This document shows, piece after piece, positions 1 through 7,925 of a DNA stretch of 32,937 nucleotides; position 1 is the stretch's first letter, and every line of letters begins with the position of its first letter. The notes under the pieces were generated by a model. The model saw only the letters and a program-made list of their open reading frames with translations. It was not told the origin of the DNA and did not search any database. The position numbers and the translations under genes were made by a program. This DNA is from Pseudomonadota bacterium (GTDB lineage Bacteria; Pseudomonadota; Gammaproteobacteria; Burkholderiales; Ferrovaceae): NCBI GenBank assembly GCA_021811005.1, contig JAJZPY010000002.1, forward strand, positions 1 through 32,937, read 5' to 3'.

Positions 1-68
1 GGGGACAGCGTTCCGTCGAAATCGTAAACAATGGCGATGGTATTCTGGAAAAATGGGGCCTTGGCCAT
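1..68 (-). CDS. HAD-family hydrolase, N-terminal fragment (runs off window)
   Basis: Only the first 22 codons lie inside the window, read on the minus strand from an ATG at 68. The visible peptide contains YDFDGTLSP, which is HAD motif I (DxDGT); its first Asp is the nucleophile in phosphatases of this superfamily. The short GGAAG upstream of the ATG is an acceptable ribosome binding site. The gene is divergent from glnS, with about 106 bp between the two starts. The substrate cannot be told from this fragment. Confidence is good for the superfamily and low for anything finer. Confidence 0.7.
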   Translation of the reverse strand, partial: MAKAPFFQNTIAIVYDFDGTLS

Positions 69-174
69 GGCGCGGCTTCCGATGTGCTTTCCGGCATTTT
101 AACGGATTGGCGGCAACCCCTGCTTGCTGTAGAGTAACCGCTTGACCGATGCCCGTTCTTAAACTGCCCGTCTC

Positions 175-1854
175 ATGTCCAATCCTACGCCCGCGCCTGC
201 CACCAATTTCATCCGCAACATCGTTTCAGAGGACCTTGCCAGCGGAAAAACCGGTGGCCGGATTGCCACGCGCTTTCCGCCGGAACCCAACGGCTACCTG
301 CATATAGGCCACGCCAAGTCCATCTGCCTCAATTTCGGCATTGCCCGGGATTTTGGCGGCGTGTGTCACATGCGTTTCGATGACACGAATCCGGCCAAAG
401 AGGATACCGAATACGCCGACTCCATTCTGGACACCGTGCACTGGCTGGGTTTCGACTGGGGCTCCCACCTGTACTACGCGTCCGACTATTTCGAGCGCTG
501 CTACCAGTATGCCGAAGGCCTTATCAAGGCTGGAAAAGCTTATGTGGATGGCCTGAGCGCCGAGGAAATCAGGGCTTACCGCGGCAACCTCACCGAGGCC
601 GGAAAAAACAGCCCGTGGCGCGACCGGCCTGCGGAGGAAAGCCTGGACCTGTTCCGCCGCATGCGGGCCGGTGAGTTTGGGGATGGCACCTATGTGTTGC
701 GCCTGAAGATCGACATGGCCTCGCCCAATCTCAACTTGCGCGATCCCGCCATTTACCGGATTCGCCACGTGCCGCACTGGCGGACCGGGACGGCCTGGTG
801 CATCTACCCCATGTACGACTATGCGCATGCCATTTCCGATGCGGAAGAGCGCATCACGCATTCCATCTGCACCCTCGAGTTCGAAGATCACCGCCCCCTC
901 TACGACTGGGTGGTGGAAAACACTCCGGCCCCTGGGCAGCCACACCAGTACGAGTTTGCGCGCCTCAATCTCACGTACACCGTGATGAGCAAGCGCAAAT
1001 TGCTGGAACTGGTGGAGGAGCGTCATGTGAGCGGCTGGGACGACCCGCGCATGCCGACGCTGGTGGGCTTGCGCAGGCGGGGATACACCCCCGAATCGAT
1101 CCGTTTGTTTTGCGACCGCATCGGTGTGTCCAAGGCGGACAGCCTGATCGACGTGAGCGTGCTGGAAGACTGCCTGCGAACTGACCTTAATGAACGGGCG
1201 GTCCGGCGCATTGCCGTACTCGACCCGGTGCGCCTGGTGATCGAAAACTATCCGGAAGGCCAGGCGGAACAATGCGAAGTGCCCAACCATCCCCAGAAGC
1301 CGGAGTGGGGCAGTCGCGCAATCCCTTTTTCGCGCGAACTCGTCATCGAGCGCGAAGATTTCATGGCCGAACCCGTGAAAGGCTTTTTCCGCCTTTCGCC
1401 TGGCGCGGAAGTGCGGTTGCGCTATGCCTACGTGGTCAAATGCACCGGATTCACCACCGACCCGCACAGCGGGGCCGTGACGGAAGTGCGCTGCACTTAC
1501 CATCCGGACAGCCGCAGCGGAACGCCTGGCGCCGATTCATACAAAGTGAAGGGAAATATTCACTGGCTGTCGCTGGAACATTCCAGCAAGGCGGAAGTCC
1601 GTCTCTACGACCGCCTGTTCAGTGACCCTAATCCAGGCGGCGCGGAGGATTACCGGCCGTTGCTCAACCCCCATTCCGTACAGTTGCGTGCGGATTGCAG
1701 GATCGAGACCGCCCTGGCCCAGGCCCGGGACGGCGAGAAATTCCAGTTTGAGCGAAACGGTTATTTCTCGATGGATGGGGCCGCCTCGCAGGACGGTCGC
1801 CCGGTGTTCAACCGGGCCGTGACGCTGCGCGACTCCTGGGCCAAACCCCGCTGA
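175..1854 (+). CDS. glnS: Glutaminyl-tRNA synthetase
   Basis: Charges tRNA-Gln with glutamine in the cytoplasm (class I aminoacyl-tRNA synthetase). The 559-residue product is close to the 554 of the E. coli enzyme. The class I signature HIGH is at residues 43-46 in the context PEPNGYLHIGHAKS, and the KMSKS-type loop VMSKR is at 270-274. The C-terminal half matches the two beta-barrel anticodon-binding domains in length and ends normally. No clear Shine-Dalgarno sequence precedes the ATG at 175, but the peptide from there matches the family start. It is convergent with folE2: the two stop codons abut as TGATCA at 1852-1857. A tRNA-Gln gene for this enzyme lies at 30223-30297. Confidence 0.97.
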   Translation: MSNPTPAPATNFIRNIVSEDLASGKTGGRIATRFPPEPNGYLHIGHAKSICLNFGIARDFGGVCHMRFDDTNPAKEDTEYADSILDTVHWLGFDWGSHLYYASDYFERCYQYAEGLIKAGKAYVDGLSAEEIRAYRGNLTEAGKNSPWRDRPAEESLDLFRRMRAGEFGDGTYVLRLKIDMASPNLNLRDPAIYRIRHVPHWRTGTAWCIYPMYDYAHAISDAEERITHSICTLEFEDHRPLYDWVVENTPAPGQPHQYEFARLNLTYTVMSKRKLLELVEERHVSGWDDPRMPTLVGLRRRGYTPESIRLFCDRIGVSKADSLIDVSVLEDCLRTDLNERAVRRIAVLDPVRLVIENYPEGQAEQCEVPNHPQKPEWGSRAIPFSRELVIEREDFMAEPVKGFFRLSPGAEVRLRYAYVVKCTGFTTDPHSGAVTEVRCTYHPDSRSGTPGADSYKVKGNIHWLSLEHSSKAEVRLYDRLFSDPNPGGAEDYRPLLNPHSVQLRADCRIETALAQARDGEKFQFERNGYFSMDGAASQDGRPVFNRAVTLRDSWAKPR

Positions 1855-2670
1855 TCAGCGGGCGGGAGAACGGCGCTTGTCCCTTTCGATCAGGGCATAC
1901 GCCGAGTGGTTGTGGATGGATTCGAAATTTTCCGATTCCACCACATAGGCGTCAATGCGCGTATCCTGGTCCAGCCGATGCGCCACGTCCCGCACGATGT
2001 CTTCCACGAACTTGGGATTGTCGTAAGCGCGTTCCGTCACCCACTTCTCATCCGGCCTCTTGAGCAGTCCGAACAGTTCGCAGGACGCTGATTCTTCCGC
2101 GATGCGGATCACTTCCTCCACCCAGACGAACGCATTGATGCGTGCCGTGATGGTGACGTGGGAGCGCTGGTTGTGCGCGCCATAATCCGAAATTTCCTTG
2201 GAGCAGGGACACAGGCTGGTGACGGGGATGACCACTTTCATGGTGAAGGACTGCTTGCCGCCGGAGATTTCCCCGATGAACGTGACGTCATAATCGATCA
2301 GCGATTTGACTCCGGACACCGGAGCCGCCTTGTTGATGAAATAGGGAAAGCTCATTTCGATGTGGCCGGCTGGAGCTTCCAGCCGTTCCACCATTTCACG
2401 CAGGATGGCGCCGAAGGACTTGACGGAGATTTCCCGTTCCTCGCGGTTGAGGATTTCCACGAAACGCGACATGTGCGTCCCCTTGAAATGCTGGGGCAGG
2501 TGAACGTACATGTTGAAGGTGGCGATGGTGCTTTGGGCTCCACCGAGTTCGCGGTCTGAGATGCGGACGGGGTGGCGGATGCCCTTGATCCCCACGCGAT
2601 CAATGGCAATCTGGCGGGTGTCCGGCGTGGACTGGATGTCCGGAATCGGGTTGGGGTCGCGGGCGTTCAT
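1855..2670 (-). CDS. folE2: GTP cyclohydrolase FolE2 (type IB)
   Basis: Converts GTP to 7,8-dihydroneopterin triphosphate, the first step of folate and related pteridine pathways. The 271-residue protein is of the FolE2 (COG1469) type, not the classical FolE fold family. It carries the conserved SLCPCSKEIS segment at about residues 152-161, which supplies the catalytic/metal-site cysteine (C154 or C156), followed by the DYGAHNQRS stretch with H166. The ATG at 2670 has a good AGGAG-type ribosome binding site. It is the last gene of the minus-strand xseB-ispA-dxs-folE2 run, 45 bp after dxs, so it is probably co-transcribed. FolE2 enzymes are known to work with metals other than zinc and often replace FolE under zinc limitation. 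I see no Zur site near it. Confidence 0.95.
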   Translation of the reverse strand: MNARDPNPIPDIQSTPDTRQIAIDRVGIKGIRHPVRISDRELGGAQSTIATFNMYVHLPQHFKGTHMSRFVEILNREEREISVKSFGAILREMVERLEAPAGHIEMSFPYFINKAAPVSGVKSLIDYDVTFIGEISGGKQSFTMKVVIPVTSLCPCSKEISDYGAHNQRSHVTITARINAFVWVEEVIRIAEESASCELFGLLKRPDEKWVTERAYDNPKFVEDIVRDVAHRLDQDTRIDAYVVESENFESIHNHSAYALIERDKRRSPAR

Positions 2671-2715
2671 GAAAAAGCTCCTGAAATGAAATCGTATTCT
2701 GTGGTGATGCGGGAA

Positions 2716-4602
2716 TCAGCCATTCGCTGCGCCGGTGCGCAGGGAAGCCGCGCCCTGTCGGCGTGACTCCACGGCCGCTGCGATGCCGGCGGCATCGAGG
2801 CCGCAATCGGCCAGCAGCTGGGCGGGATCCCCCTGGTCTATGAAGCGGTCGGGCAGCCCCAGTTGCAGCAGGGGGGTTGCAATGTTTTCCCGGGACAGCA
2901 CCTCGCCGACAGCGGATCCGGCCCCTCCCAGGATGGTGTTTTCTTCCACCGAAACCACCAGGTCATGGGCCAGCGCCATCTTTATGACCAGCGCTTCGTC
3001 CAGTGGTTTCACAAAACGCATGTTGACCACGGTGGCGTTCAGGCGTTCTCCGGCCTCCAGGGCGGGCTGAAGCAGGGCACCAAAGGCCAGCACGACCACT
3101 GACCGGCCCTGGCGACGGATTTCGCCCCGGCCGATGGGCAGGGCGCTCATTTCCTTCTGGGTCAGTACCCCAGGCCCGCTGCCGCGCGGGTAGCGGACCG
3201 CCGTGGGGCCGTTGATCTGGAACGCGGTATAGAGCATTTGCCGACATTCGTTTTCGTCGGCTGGCGCCATGACCGTCATGTTGGGCAGGCAACGCAAGTA
3301 GCTCAGGTCAAAGCTGCCGGCATGGGTGGCGCCATCGGCCCCCACGAGCCCCGCGCGGTCGATGGCCAGCAGCACGGGCAGGTTCTGCAAGGCGATGTCA
3401 TGGATCAGCTGGTCATAGGCCCGTTGCAGGAAGGTGGAGTAAATGGCCACGACGGGCTTGAGGCCTTCGCAGGCCAGGCCTGCGGCAAACGTGAGGGCAT
3501 GCTGCTCGGCAATGCCCACGTCGAAATAGCGTTCGGGGAACGTTTTGGAAAAACGGACCAGGCCGGAGCCTTCGCACATGGCGGGGGTGATGCCGTACAA
3601 CCGTCCGTCCTGTTCCGCCATGTCGCACAGCCAATCGCCGAACACCTGGGTGTACGTGGGTTTTTGTGCCGCCTTGGGGCGGATGCCCACCTGGGGGTCG
3701 AAGGGCGTCACGCCGTGGTACAGGATGGGATCCGCTTCGGCGGGTTCGTAACCCTTTCCCTTGCGCGTCACCACATGCAGGAACTGCGGGCCATCGAGCT
3801 TGCGCACGTTGTTGAGCGTTGAAATGAGGGTGTCGAGATCATGGCCGTCGATGGGACCGATGTAGTTGAAACCGAATTCCTCGAACAAGGTGGCGGGAGG
3901 ATTCACCATGCCCTTGATGTGCTCTTCCCAGCGCTTGGCAAATTCCAGGATCGGCGGGGCCACCCCCAGCACTTTTTCCCCGCCGCGGCGCATGGTGTTG
4001 TAGAACCGGCCGGACATGATGCGGGCCAGATGATTGCTCAGGGCCCCCACGGGGTGGGAAATGGACATCTCGTTGTCGTTGAGGACGACGATCAGGTTGG
4101 CCCCCGTGTTGCGCGCATTGTTCATGGCTTCGAAGGCCATCCCGCCGGTGAGGGCGCCGTCGCCGATGACGGCAACGGCTCGCCGGGGGCTGTCCGAACG
4201 CTTGAAAGCGGTGGCCATGCCGAGCGCGGCGCTGATGGAGGTGCTGGAATGGGCGGTCCCGAATGTGTCGTATTCGCTTTCGGAACGCCGCGGAAATCCG
4301 GACAGCCCCCCCTTCATGCGCAAACGGCTCATGCCGGCACGCCGCCCCGTCAGTATCTTGTGGGCGTAGGTCTGGTGTCCCACGTCCCATACCAGGCGGT
4401 CATCGGGGGTGTCGAACACGTAATGAAGCGCAATGGCGAGTTCAACCGTTCCCAGGTTGCTGGAAAGATGGCCGCCCGTGCGCGCCACGGATTCCACGAT
4501 GAATTGCCGCAATTCCTTGGCCAGCGTGTCCAGCTCGCGCCGATCGAGCTGGCGCAACTGGTGCGGCCATTGAATCTGATCGAGCAGCGGTGTGGGTGAC
4601 AT
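2716..4602 (-). CDS. dxs: 1-deoxy-D-xylulose-5-phosphate synthase
   Basis: Thiamine-diphosphate enzyme that condenses pyruvate and glyceraldehyde-3-phosphate, the entry step of the MEP isoprenoid pathway. From the ATG at 4602 the product is 628 residues, near the family norm of about 620. The ThDP/Mg motif GDGALTGG...NN is at residues 147-162, and the transketolase-like central and C-terminal domains are complete (for example the DVGIAEQHA segment). An in-frame TTG at 4620 would add six residues and overlap the ispA stop. I prefer the ATG because an AAGGG sequence precedes it and the protein then starts MSPTPLLD. It lies 14 bp after ispA, which makes the prenyl diphosphate products of the same pathway. 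Confidence 0.96.
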   Translation of the reverse strand: MSPTPLLDQIQWPHQLRQLDRRELDTLAKELRQFIVESVARTGGHLSSNLGTVELAIALHYVFDTPDDRLVWDVGHQTYAHKILTGRRAGMSRLRMKGGLSGFPRRSESEYDTFGTAHSSTSISAALGMATAFKRSDSPRRAVAVIGDGALTGGMAFEAMNNARNTGANLIVVLNDNEMSISHPVGALSNHLARIMSGRFYNTMRRGGEKVLGVAPPILEFAKRWEEHIKGMVNPPATLFEEFGFNYIGPIDGHDLDTLISTLNNVRKLDGPQFLHVVTRKGKGYEPAEADPILYHGVTPFDPQVGIRPKAAQKPTYTQVFGDWLCDMAEQDGRLYGITPAMCEGSGLVRFSKTFPERYFDVGIAEQHALTFAAGLACEGLKPVVAIYSTFLQRAYDQLIHDIALQNLPVLLAIDRAGLVGADGATHAGSFDLSYLRCLPNMTVMAPADENECRQMLYTAFQINGPTAVRYPRGSGPGVLTQKEMSALPIGRGEIRRQGRSVVVLAFGALLQPALEAGERLNATVVNMRFVKPLDEALVIKMALAHDLVVSVEENTILGGAGSAVGEVLSRENIATPLLQLGLPDRFIDQGDPAQLLADCGLDAAGIAAAVESRRQGAASLRTGAANG

Positions 4603-4616
4603 GGAAATTTTGCCCT

Positions 4617-5516
4617 TCAACTGCGGCGGTTAACGATGAAATCAGCCAGTTCTTCCAGGCGTTGTCGGCGCGGACCGAACGTTTCCAGGGACTCTCGAGC
4701 CGTTCTGAGCAGTTCTCTTGAAAAATCTTTGGCTTGCTTTAACCCCATTATACCCGCATAGGTGGCTTTATTGGCTGCGGCATCCTTGCCGGCGGTTTTT
4801 CCCAGGGTGACCGTATCCGCTTCGGCATCCAGCACGTCGTCAACCACCTGGTAGGCAAGGCCCAGCGCATTGGCATATCCGGTCAGGTGCCGTTCTTCCT
4901 CGTTTGAAAGCGGCCGGCCGCAATGGGCCCCCATGAGAATGGCGGCACGGATCAACGCCCCTGTCTTTTTGAGGTGCATGGCTTCCAGCTCCGGCAGGGT
5001 CAGCGTGCTGCCGGTATTTTCCAGATCCATGGCCTGCCCTCCGCCCATGCCTCGCGAGCCGCTTGCCAGGGCAAGCTGCCGGATCAGGGACAACTGCCGG
5101 CGTGCATCGGGATGCAGCGGGAATTCGGACAACCATTGAAAGGCGAGGGACTGCAGGGTATCGCCGGCCAGAAGGGCATGGGCTTCCCCGAACTGCACGT
5201 GGCAGGTGGGTTTTCCCCGGCGCAGGACGTCATTGTCCATGGCGGGCAGATCATCATGAACCAGTGAATAGGCGTGAATGAGTTCCACGCTGGCGGCCAC
5301 CACCTGCAGTGCATCCTTCGGCGCCTCAGCCAGTTCCCCCGCCGCAAAAACGAGCAGGGGGCGCACGCGTTTCCCACCGTCCAGCACGGCATGGCGCATG
5401 GCTTCGTGCAGGCGCCGGGGAGCGATTTCAGGGGGGGGGAGGTGGCGTTGCAGGAAATCTTCGAGCGAGTGCGCTATTTCCTGAGACCAGCGCCTGAAAT
5501 CATCGGGCGGGTTCAT
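4617..5516 (-). CDS. ispA: Farnesyl diphosphate synthase (short-chain polyprenyl synthase)
   Basis: Joins isopentenyl diphosphate to allylic diphosphates to give geranyl and farnesyl diphosphate. From the ATG at 5516 the product is 299 residues, exactly the E. coli IspA length. The first aspartate-rich motif, DDLPAMD, begins at residue 88, and the second, VVDDVLD, lies in the C-terminal half. The GGKRVRP segment near residue 47 binds diphosphate in this family. An open frame extends 33 codons further upstream, but that part is only the antisense-frame image of xseB and resembles nothing in the family. The chosen start overlaps the xseB stop by 17 bp, the usual arrangement for this pair. Confidence 0.95.
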   Translation of the reverse strand: MNPPDDFRRWSQEIAHSLEDFLQRHLPPPEIAPRRLHEAMRHAVLDGGKRVRPLLVFAAGELAEAPKDALQVVAASVELIHAYSLVHDDLPAMDNDVLRRGKPTCHVQFGEAHALLAGDTLQSLAFQWLSEFPLHPDARRQLSLIRQLALASGSRGMGGGQAMDLENTGSTLTLPELEAMHLKKTGALIRAAILMGAHCGRPLSNEEERHLTGYANALGLAYQVVDDVLDAEADTVTLGKTAGKDAAANKATYAGIMGLKQAKDFSRELLRTARESLETFGPRRQRLEELADFIVNRRS

Positions 5517-5739
5517 TGCCCTGAAACTCCTGCAGCGTCTCGCCTTCCAGCACCTTGATGCGCTGTTCGGCATCGGCAAGCTGCGATTGGCAGTAGCCCA
5601 GCAAAAAGGCGCCACGCCGGTAGGCTTCGATGGATTGCTCCAAAGGCAGCTGCCCGCCTTCCAGGCTGGCCAGCAGGCCTTCGAGTTCGCGCAATGCCGA
5701 CTCGTAGCTTTCAGGAGATTTTACGGAAGGTTTGGCCAT
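5500..5739 (-). CDS. xseB: Exodeoxyribonuclease VII small subunit
   Basis: Small helical subunit of exonuclease VII, which degrades single-stranded DNA together with the large subunit XseA (not in this window). The 79-residue protein has the family core YESALRELEGLLASLE, then LPLEQSIEAYRRG and a final amphipathic helix ending LADAEQRIKVLEG. It is the first gene of the xseB-ispA-dxs-folE2 cluster. The ATG at 5739 has no clear Shine-Dalgarno sequence, and a strong sigma-70-like promoter lies immediately upstream, so the transcript leader may be only a few bases long. Confidence 0.93.
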   Translation of the reverse strand: MAKPSVKSPESYESALRELEGLLASLEGGQLPLEQSIEAYRRGAFLLGYCQSQLADAEQRIKVLEGETLQEFQGNEPAR

Positions 5740-5750
5740 GGCAAACCCAC

Positions 5751-5778
5751 ATTATCCCAGGGTTGGGCGGGCGGTCAA
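5751..5778 (-). promoter_or_regulatory. Predicted sigma-70 promoter of xseB-ispA-dxs-folE2
   Basis: On the minus strand a -35 box TTGACC (5778-5773) and a -10 box GATAAT (5756-5751) are separated by 16 bp; each matches five of six consensus bases. Transcription would begin around 5744, only about five bases before the xseB ATG at 5739. The boxes are seen directly; promoter activity is inferred. Confidence 0.5.
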
Positions 5779-5807
5779 ATCACGTCTGAAAAAGTCTTAT
5801 AAATCAC

Positions 5808-5836
5808 TTGTTTCCTGATGTTTCCCGGGTTAAAAT
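5808..5836 (+). promoter_or_regulatory. Predicted sigma-70 promoter of the Rieske-EamA-sulfurtransferase cluster
   Basis: TTGTTT (5808-5813) and TAAAAT (5831-5836) are spaced by 17 bp, about 80 bases upstream of the Rieske gene start at 5918. The 178-bp divergent gap 5740-5917 holds this candidate, the opposite xseB promoter and nothing else that I can recognise. Confidence 0.4.
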
Positions 5837-5917
5837 CCCCCTCTTGTCCAATGGGTTTGCAAGCGAACCCTGTCCTGATCAATCTCCTGCATTCTTTGCT
5901 CCCTGGAGGGTGTGGAT

Positions 5918-7030
5918 ATGTCAACAATGGGGTCGTTTGAGGCGCTGGCGGCAGTCACTTCCCAACTTCCAATCCGTTGGTATTTCGATCCGTCGATTGC
6001 TGCGCTCGAACAGCAAACCCTGTTTGCCCATGGCCCCCGTTATGTGGGCCATAAGCTCATGGTTCCCAATGCCGGTGATTATTTCACCCTTCCCTGGCGC
6101 GACCATGGCCAGGTGCTGGTCAACAACGGGCAAAGCATCGAATTGCTGTCGAACGTTTGCCGCCACCGCCAGGCCATCATGCTGGAAGGACGGGGCAATG
6201 CGCAGAATATCGTCTGTCCGCTGCATCGCTGGACCTACGACCTGAAAGGCGAGCTGGCCGGCGCCCCCCATTTCCCCGGAAAGCCCTGCCTCAACCTGGA
6301 CCGTGCTCCGCTGACGCGCTGGAACGGCTTGCTGTTCGAAGGTTCCTGGGACGTGACCGCCGAGCTGAACCGTTGCAGTGCCGCGCAAGACCTGGATTTC
6401 AGCGGCTACATGCTGGATACGGTGAAGACGGCGCACCATCATTTCAACTGGAAAACATTCATCGAGGTCTATCTCGAGGACTACCACGTGGTGCCGTTTC
6501 ACCCCGGGCTTTCGGGCTTTGTGGATTGCACCGACCTGCGCTGGGAATACGGGAAATGGCACAGCGTCCAGACCGTGGGGGTCAAGGATCATCTGCGGCG
6601 CGCCGGGTCGGCGGTCTACCGGCAGTGGCATGATGTGGTGCGGCGCTACAACCGCGACGTGGATCCTCCCTACGGCGCAATCTGGATGGTGCTCTATCCC
6701 AACATCATGGTGGAGTGGTATCCCCATGTGCTGGTGGTCAGCACGGTATGGCCGGACGGGCCTGAAGCCTGCACCAACGTCATCGAGTTTTATTACCCGG
6801 AAGAAATTGTCCTTTTCGAGCGCGAATACGTGGAAGCGCAGCAACAGGCTTATTTCGAAACAGCGGTGGAAGATGACGAAATCTGCGAGCGCATGGCGCG
6901 CGGACGGCGGGCGCTGATCGAACGGGGGCTTGAGGACGGCGGCCCCTACCAGTCCCCCATGGAAGACGGGATGCTGCATTTCCATGAATTCGTGCGGCGC
7001 CAGGTGTCTCCCCTGATTTCACGCGGGTGA
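5918..7030 (+). CDS. Rieske non-heme iron oxygenase, alpha-subunit type
   Basis: Predicted terminal oxygenase of the aromatic-ring-hydroxylating/choline-monooxygenase-like family; the substrate is unknown. From the ATG at 5918 the product is 370 residues. The N-terminal Rieske domain has C81-x-H83 and C100-x2-H103 (CRHRQ and CPLHRW), the 2Fe-2S ligands. The C-terminal catalytic domain has the pattern NWK...EDYHVVPFHPGL, where H190 and H195 are the expected mononuclear iron ligands. GGAGGG at 5905-5910 lies seven bases before this ATG and decides the start; a GTG six bases upstream is less well placed. No ferredoxin or reductase partner gene is adjacent. The DMT exporter follows 4 bp later. 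Family call firm, function open. Confidence 0.85.
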   Translation: MSTMGSFEALAAVTSQLPIRWYFDPSIAALEQQTLFAHGPRYVGHKLMVPNAGDYFTLPWRDHGQVLVNNGQSIELLSNVCRHRQAIMLEGRGNAQNIVCPLHRWTYDLKGELAGAPHFPGKPCLNLDRAPLTRWNGLLFEGSWDVTAELNRCSAAQDLDFSGYMLDTVKTAHHHFNWKTFIEVYLEDYHVVPFHPGLSGFVDCTDLRWEYGKWHSVQTVGVKDHLRRAGSAVYRQWHDVVRRYNRDVDPPYGAIWMVLYPNIMVEWYPHVLVVSTVWPDGPEACTNVIEFYYPEEIVLFEREYVEAQQQAYFETAVEDDEICERMARGRRALIERGLEDGGPYQSPMEDGMLHFHEFVRRQVSPLISRG

Positions 7031-7034
7031 CCCG

Positions 7035-7925
7035 ATGCGCCGGCTTCCTGCGCTCAAATCGGGCTGGATGCTGGTGGCGGGCTTCAGTTTTGCCGTCATG
7101 GGGCTTTTCGTGAAGCTGGGTGCCCCCGATTTTTCTCCCGCCGAACTGGTGTTCTATCGCTCCTTTTTCGGGCTGATCCCGCTTGCCTTGTTTGCGTTCC
7201 GCCAGCGCCAGCCCGTCACCACGATTCACTGGCGATTGCACCTGGTTCGCAGCGTGTCGGGCCTGATTTCCCTCTGGCTGTATTTTTTTGCGCTGACCCA
7301 ATTGCCGCTGGCTACGGCCGTGACCCTCAACTACACCTCCCCGTTGTTTCTGGCGTTGCTCATGACGGTGCTGTCCCGCGAAAAGCTGCATCGGCCGCTG
7401 TTGCTGACGCTGGTTTTCGGTTTCATGGGCATCGTGCTGGTGTTGCGCCCTCATTTGGGGCCTGACCAATGGTTTGCCGGCCTTCTGGGGTTGTTGTCCG
7501 GTTTCGGGGCCGGGGTGGCTTATCTCAACGTGCGGGCCATGGGTGAGCTGGGCGAGCCCGAGTGGCGCATCGTGTTGTATTTCACGGCGCTGTCCACGAT
7601 CGTGCTGGGGGTTTACCTGCTTTTCGTGCCCCGCCATCCGCTGACCTGGGGGAACGTGTGGGTACTGCTGGCGTTGGGAGGGGCGGCGACCATAGGCCAG
7701 CTCACCATGACCCGCGCCTACCGCACCGGATCCACCTGGCTGGTGGCAAATTTTGCGTACAGCGCCATCGTGTTTTCCAGCTTCCTGGGCATCCTGTTTT
7801 TCCGGGAATGGCTTTCCTGGTCGGGCTGGCTTGGCGTGGTCATCGTCATCATGGCGGGCATTTCAGCCAGCCGACAGGTACGCCGGCGGCGGGTCCCGGT
7901 TCGTCCAACGGAGGTTTGTTCATGA
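7035..7925 (+). CDS. EamA/DMT-superfamily transporter
   Basis: Integral membrane protein of 296 residues with about ten hydrophobic segments arranged as two EamA repeats, the hallmark of the drug/metabolite transporter superfamily. Such proteins usually export small metabolites, but the substrate cannot be read from the sequence. The N-terminal repeat begins GWMLVAGFSFAVMGLFVK, and the second ends in a basic tail (RRRRVP region) consistent with a cytoplasmic C-terminus. It lies 4 bp after the Rieske gene, and its TGA overlaps the ATG of the sulfurtransferase gene (ATGA), so the three are probably one transcript. Confidence 0.85.
   Translation: MRRLPALKSGWMLVAGFSFAVMGLFVKLGAPDFSPAELVFYRSFFGLIPLALFAFRQRQPVTTIHWRLHLVRSVSGLISLWLYFFALTQLPLATAVTLNYTSPLFLALLMTVLSREKLHRPLLLTLVFGFMGIVLVLRPHLGPDQWFAGLLGLLSGFGAGVAYLNVRAMGELGEPEWRIVLYFTALSTIVLGVYLLFVPRHPLTWGNVWVLLALGGAATIGQLTMTRAYRTGSTWLVANFAYSAIVFSSFLGILFFREWLSWSGWLGVVIVIMAGISASRQVRRRRVPVRPTEVCS

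Noticed and set aside
226..1503. 425-codon open frame antisense to glnS
   Set aside because: It lies wholly opposite a complete glnS with firm motifs. Its His/Gln-rich product resembles no family and is explained by codon bias in GC-rich DNA.
5921..6985. 354-codon open frame antisense to the Rieske gene
   Set aside because: The sense frame carries all Rieske and iron-ligand residues; the antisense product has no family likeness.
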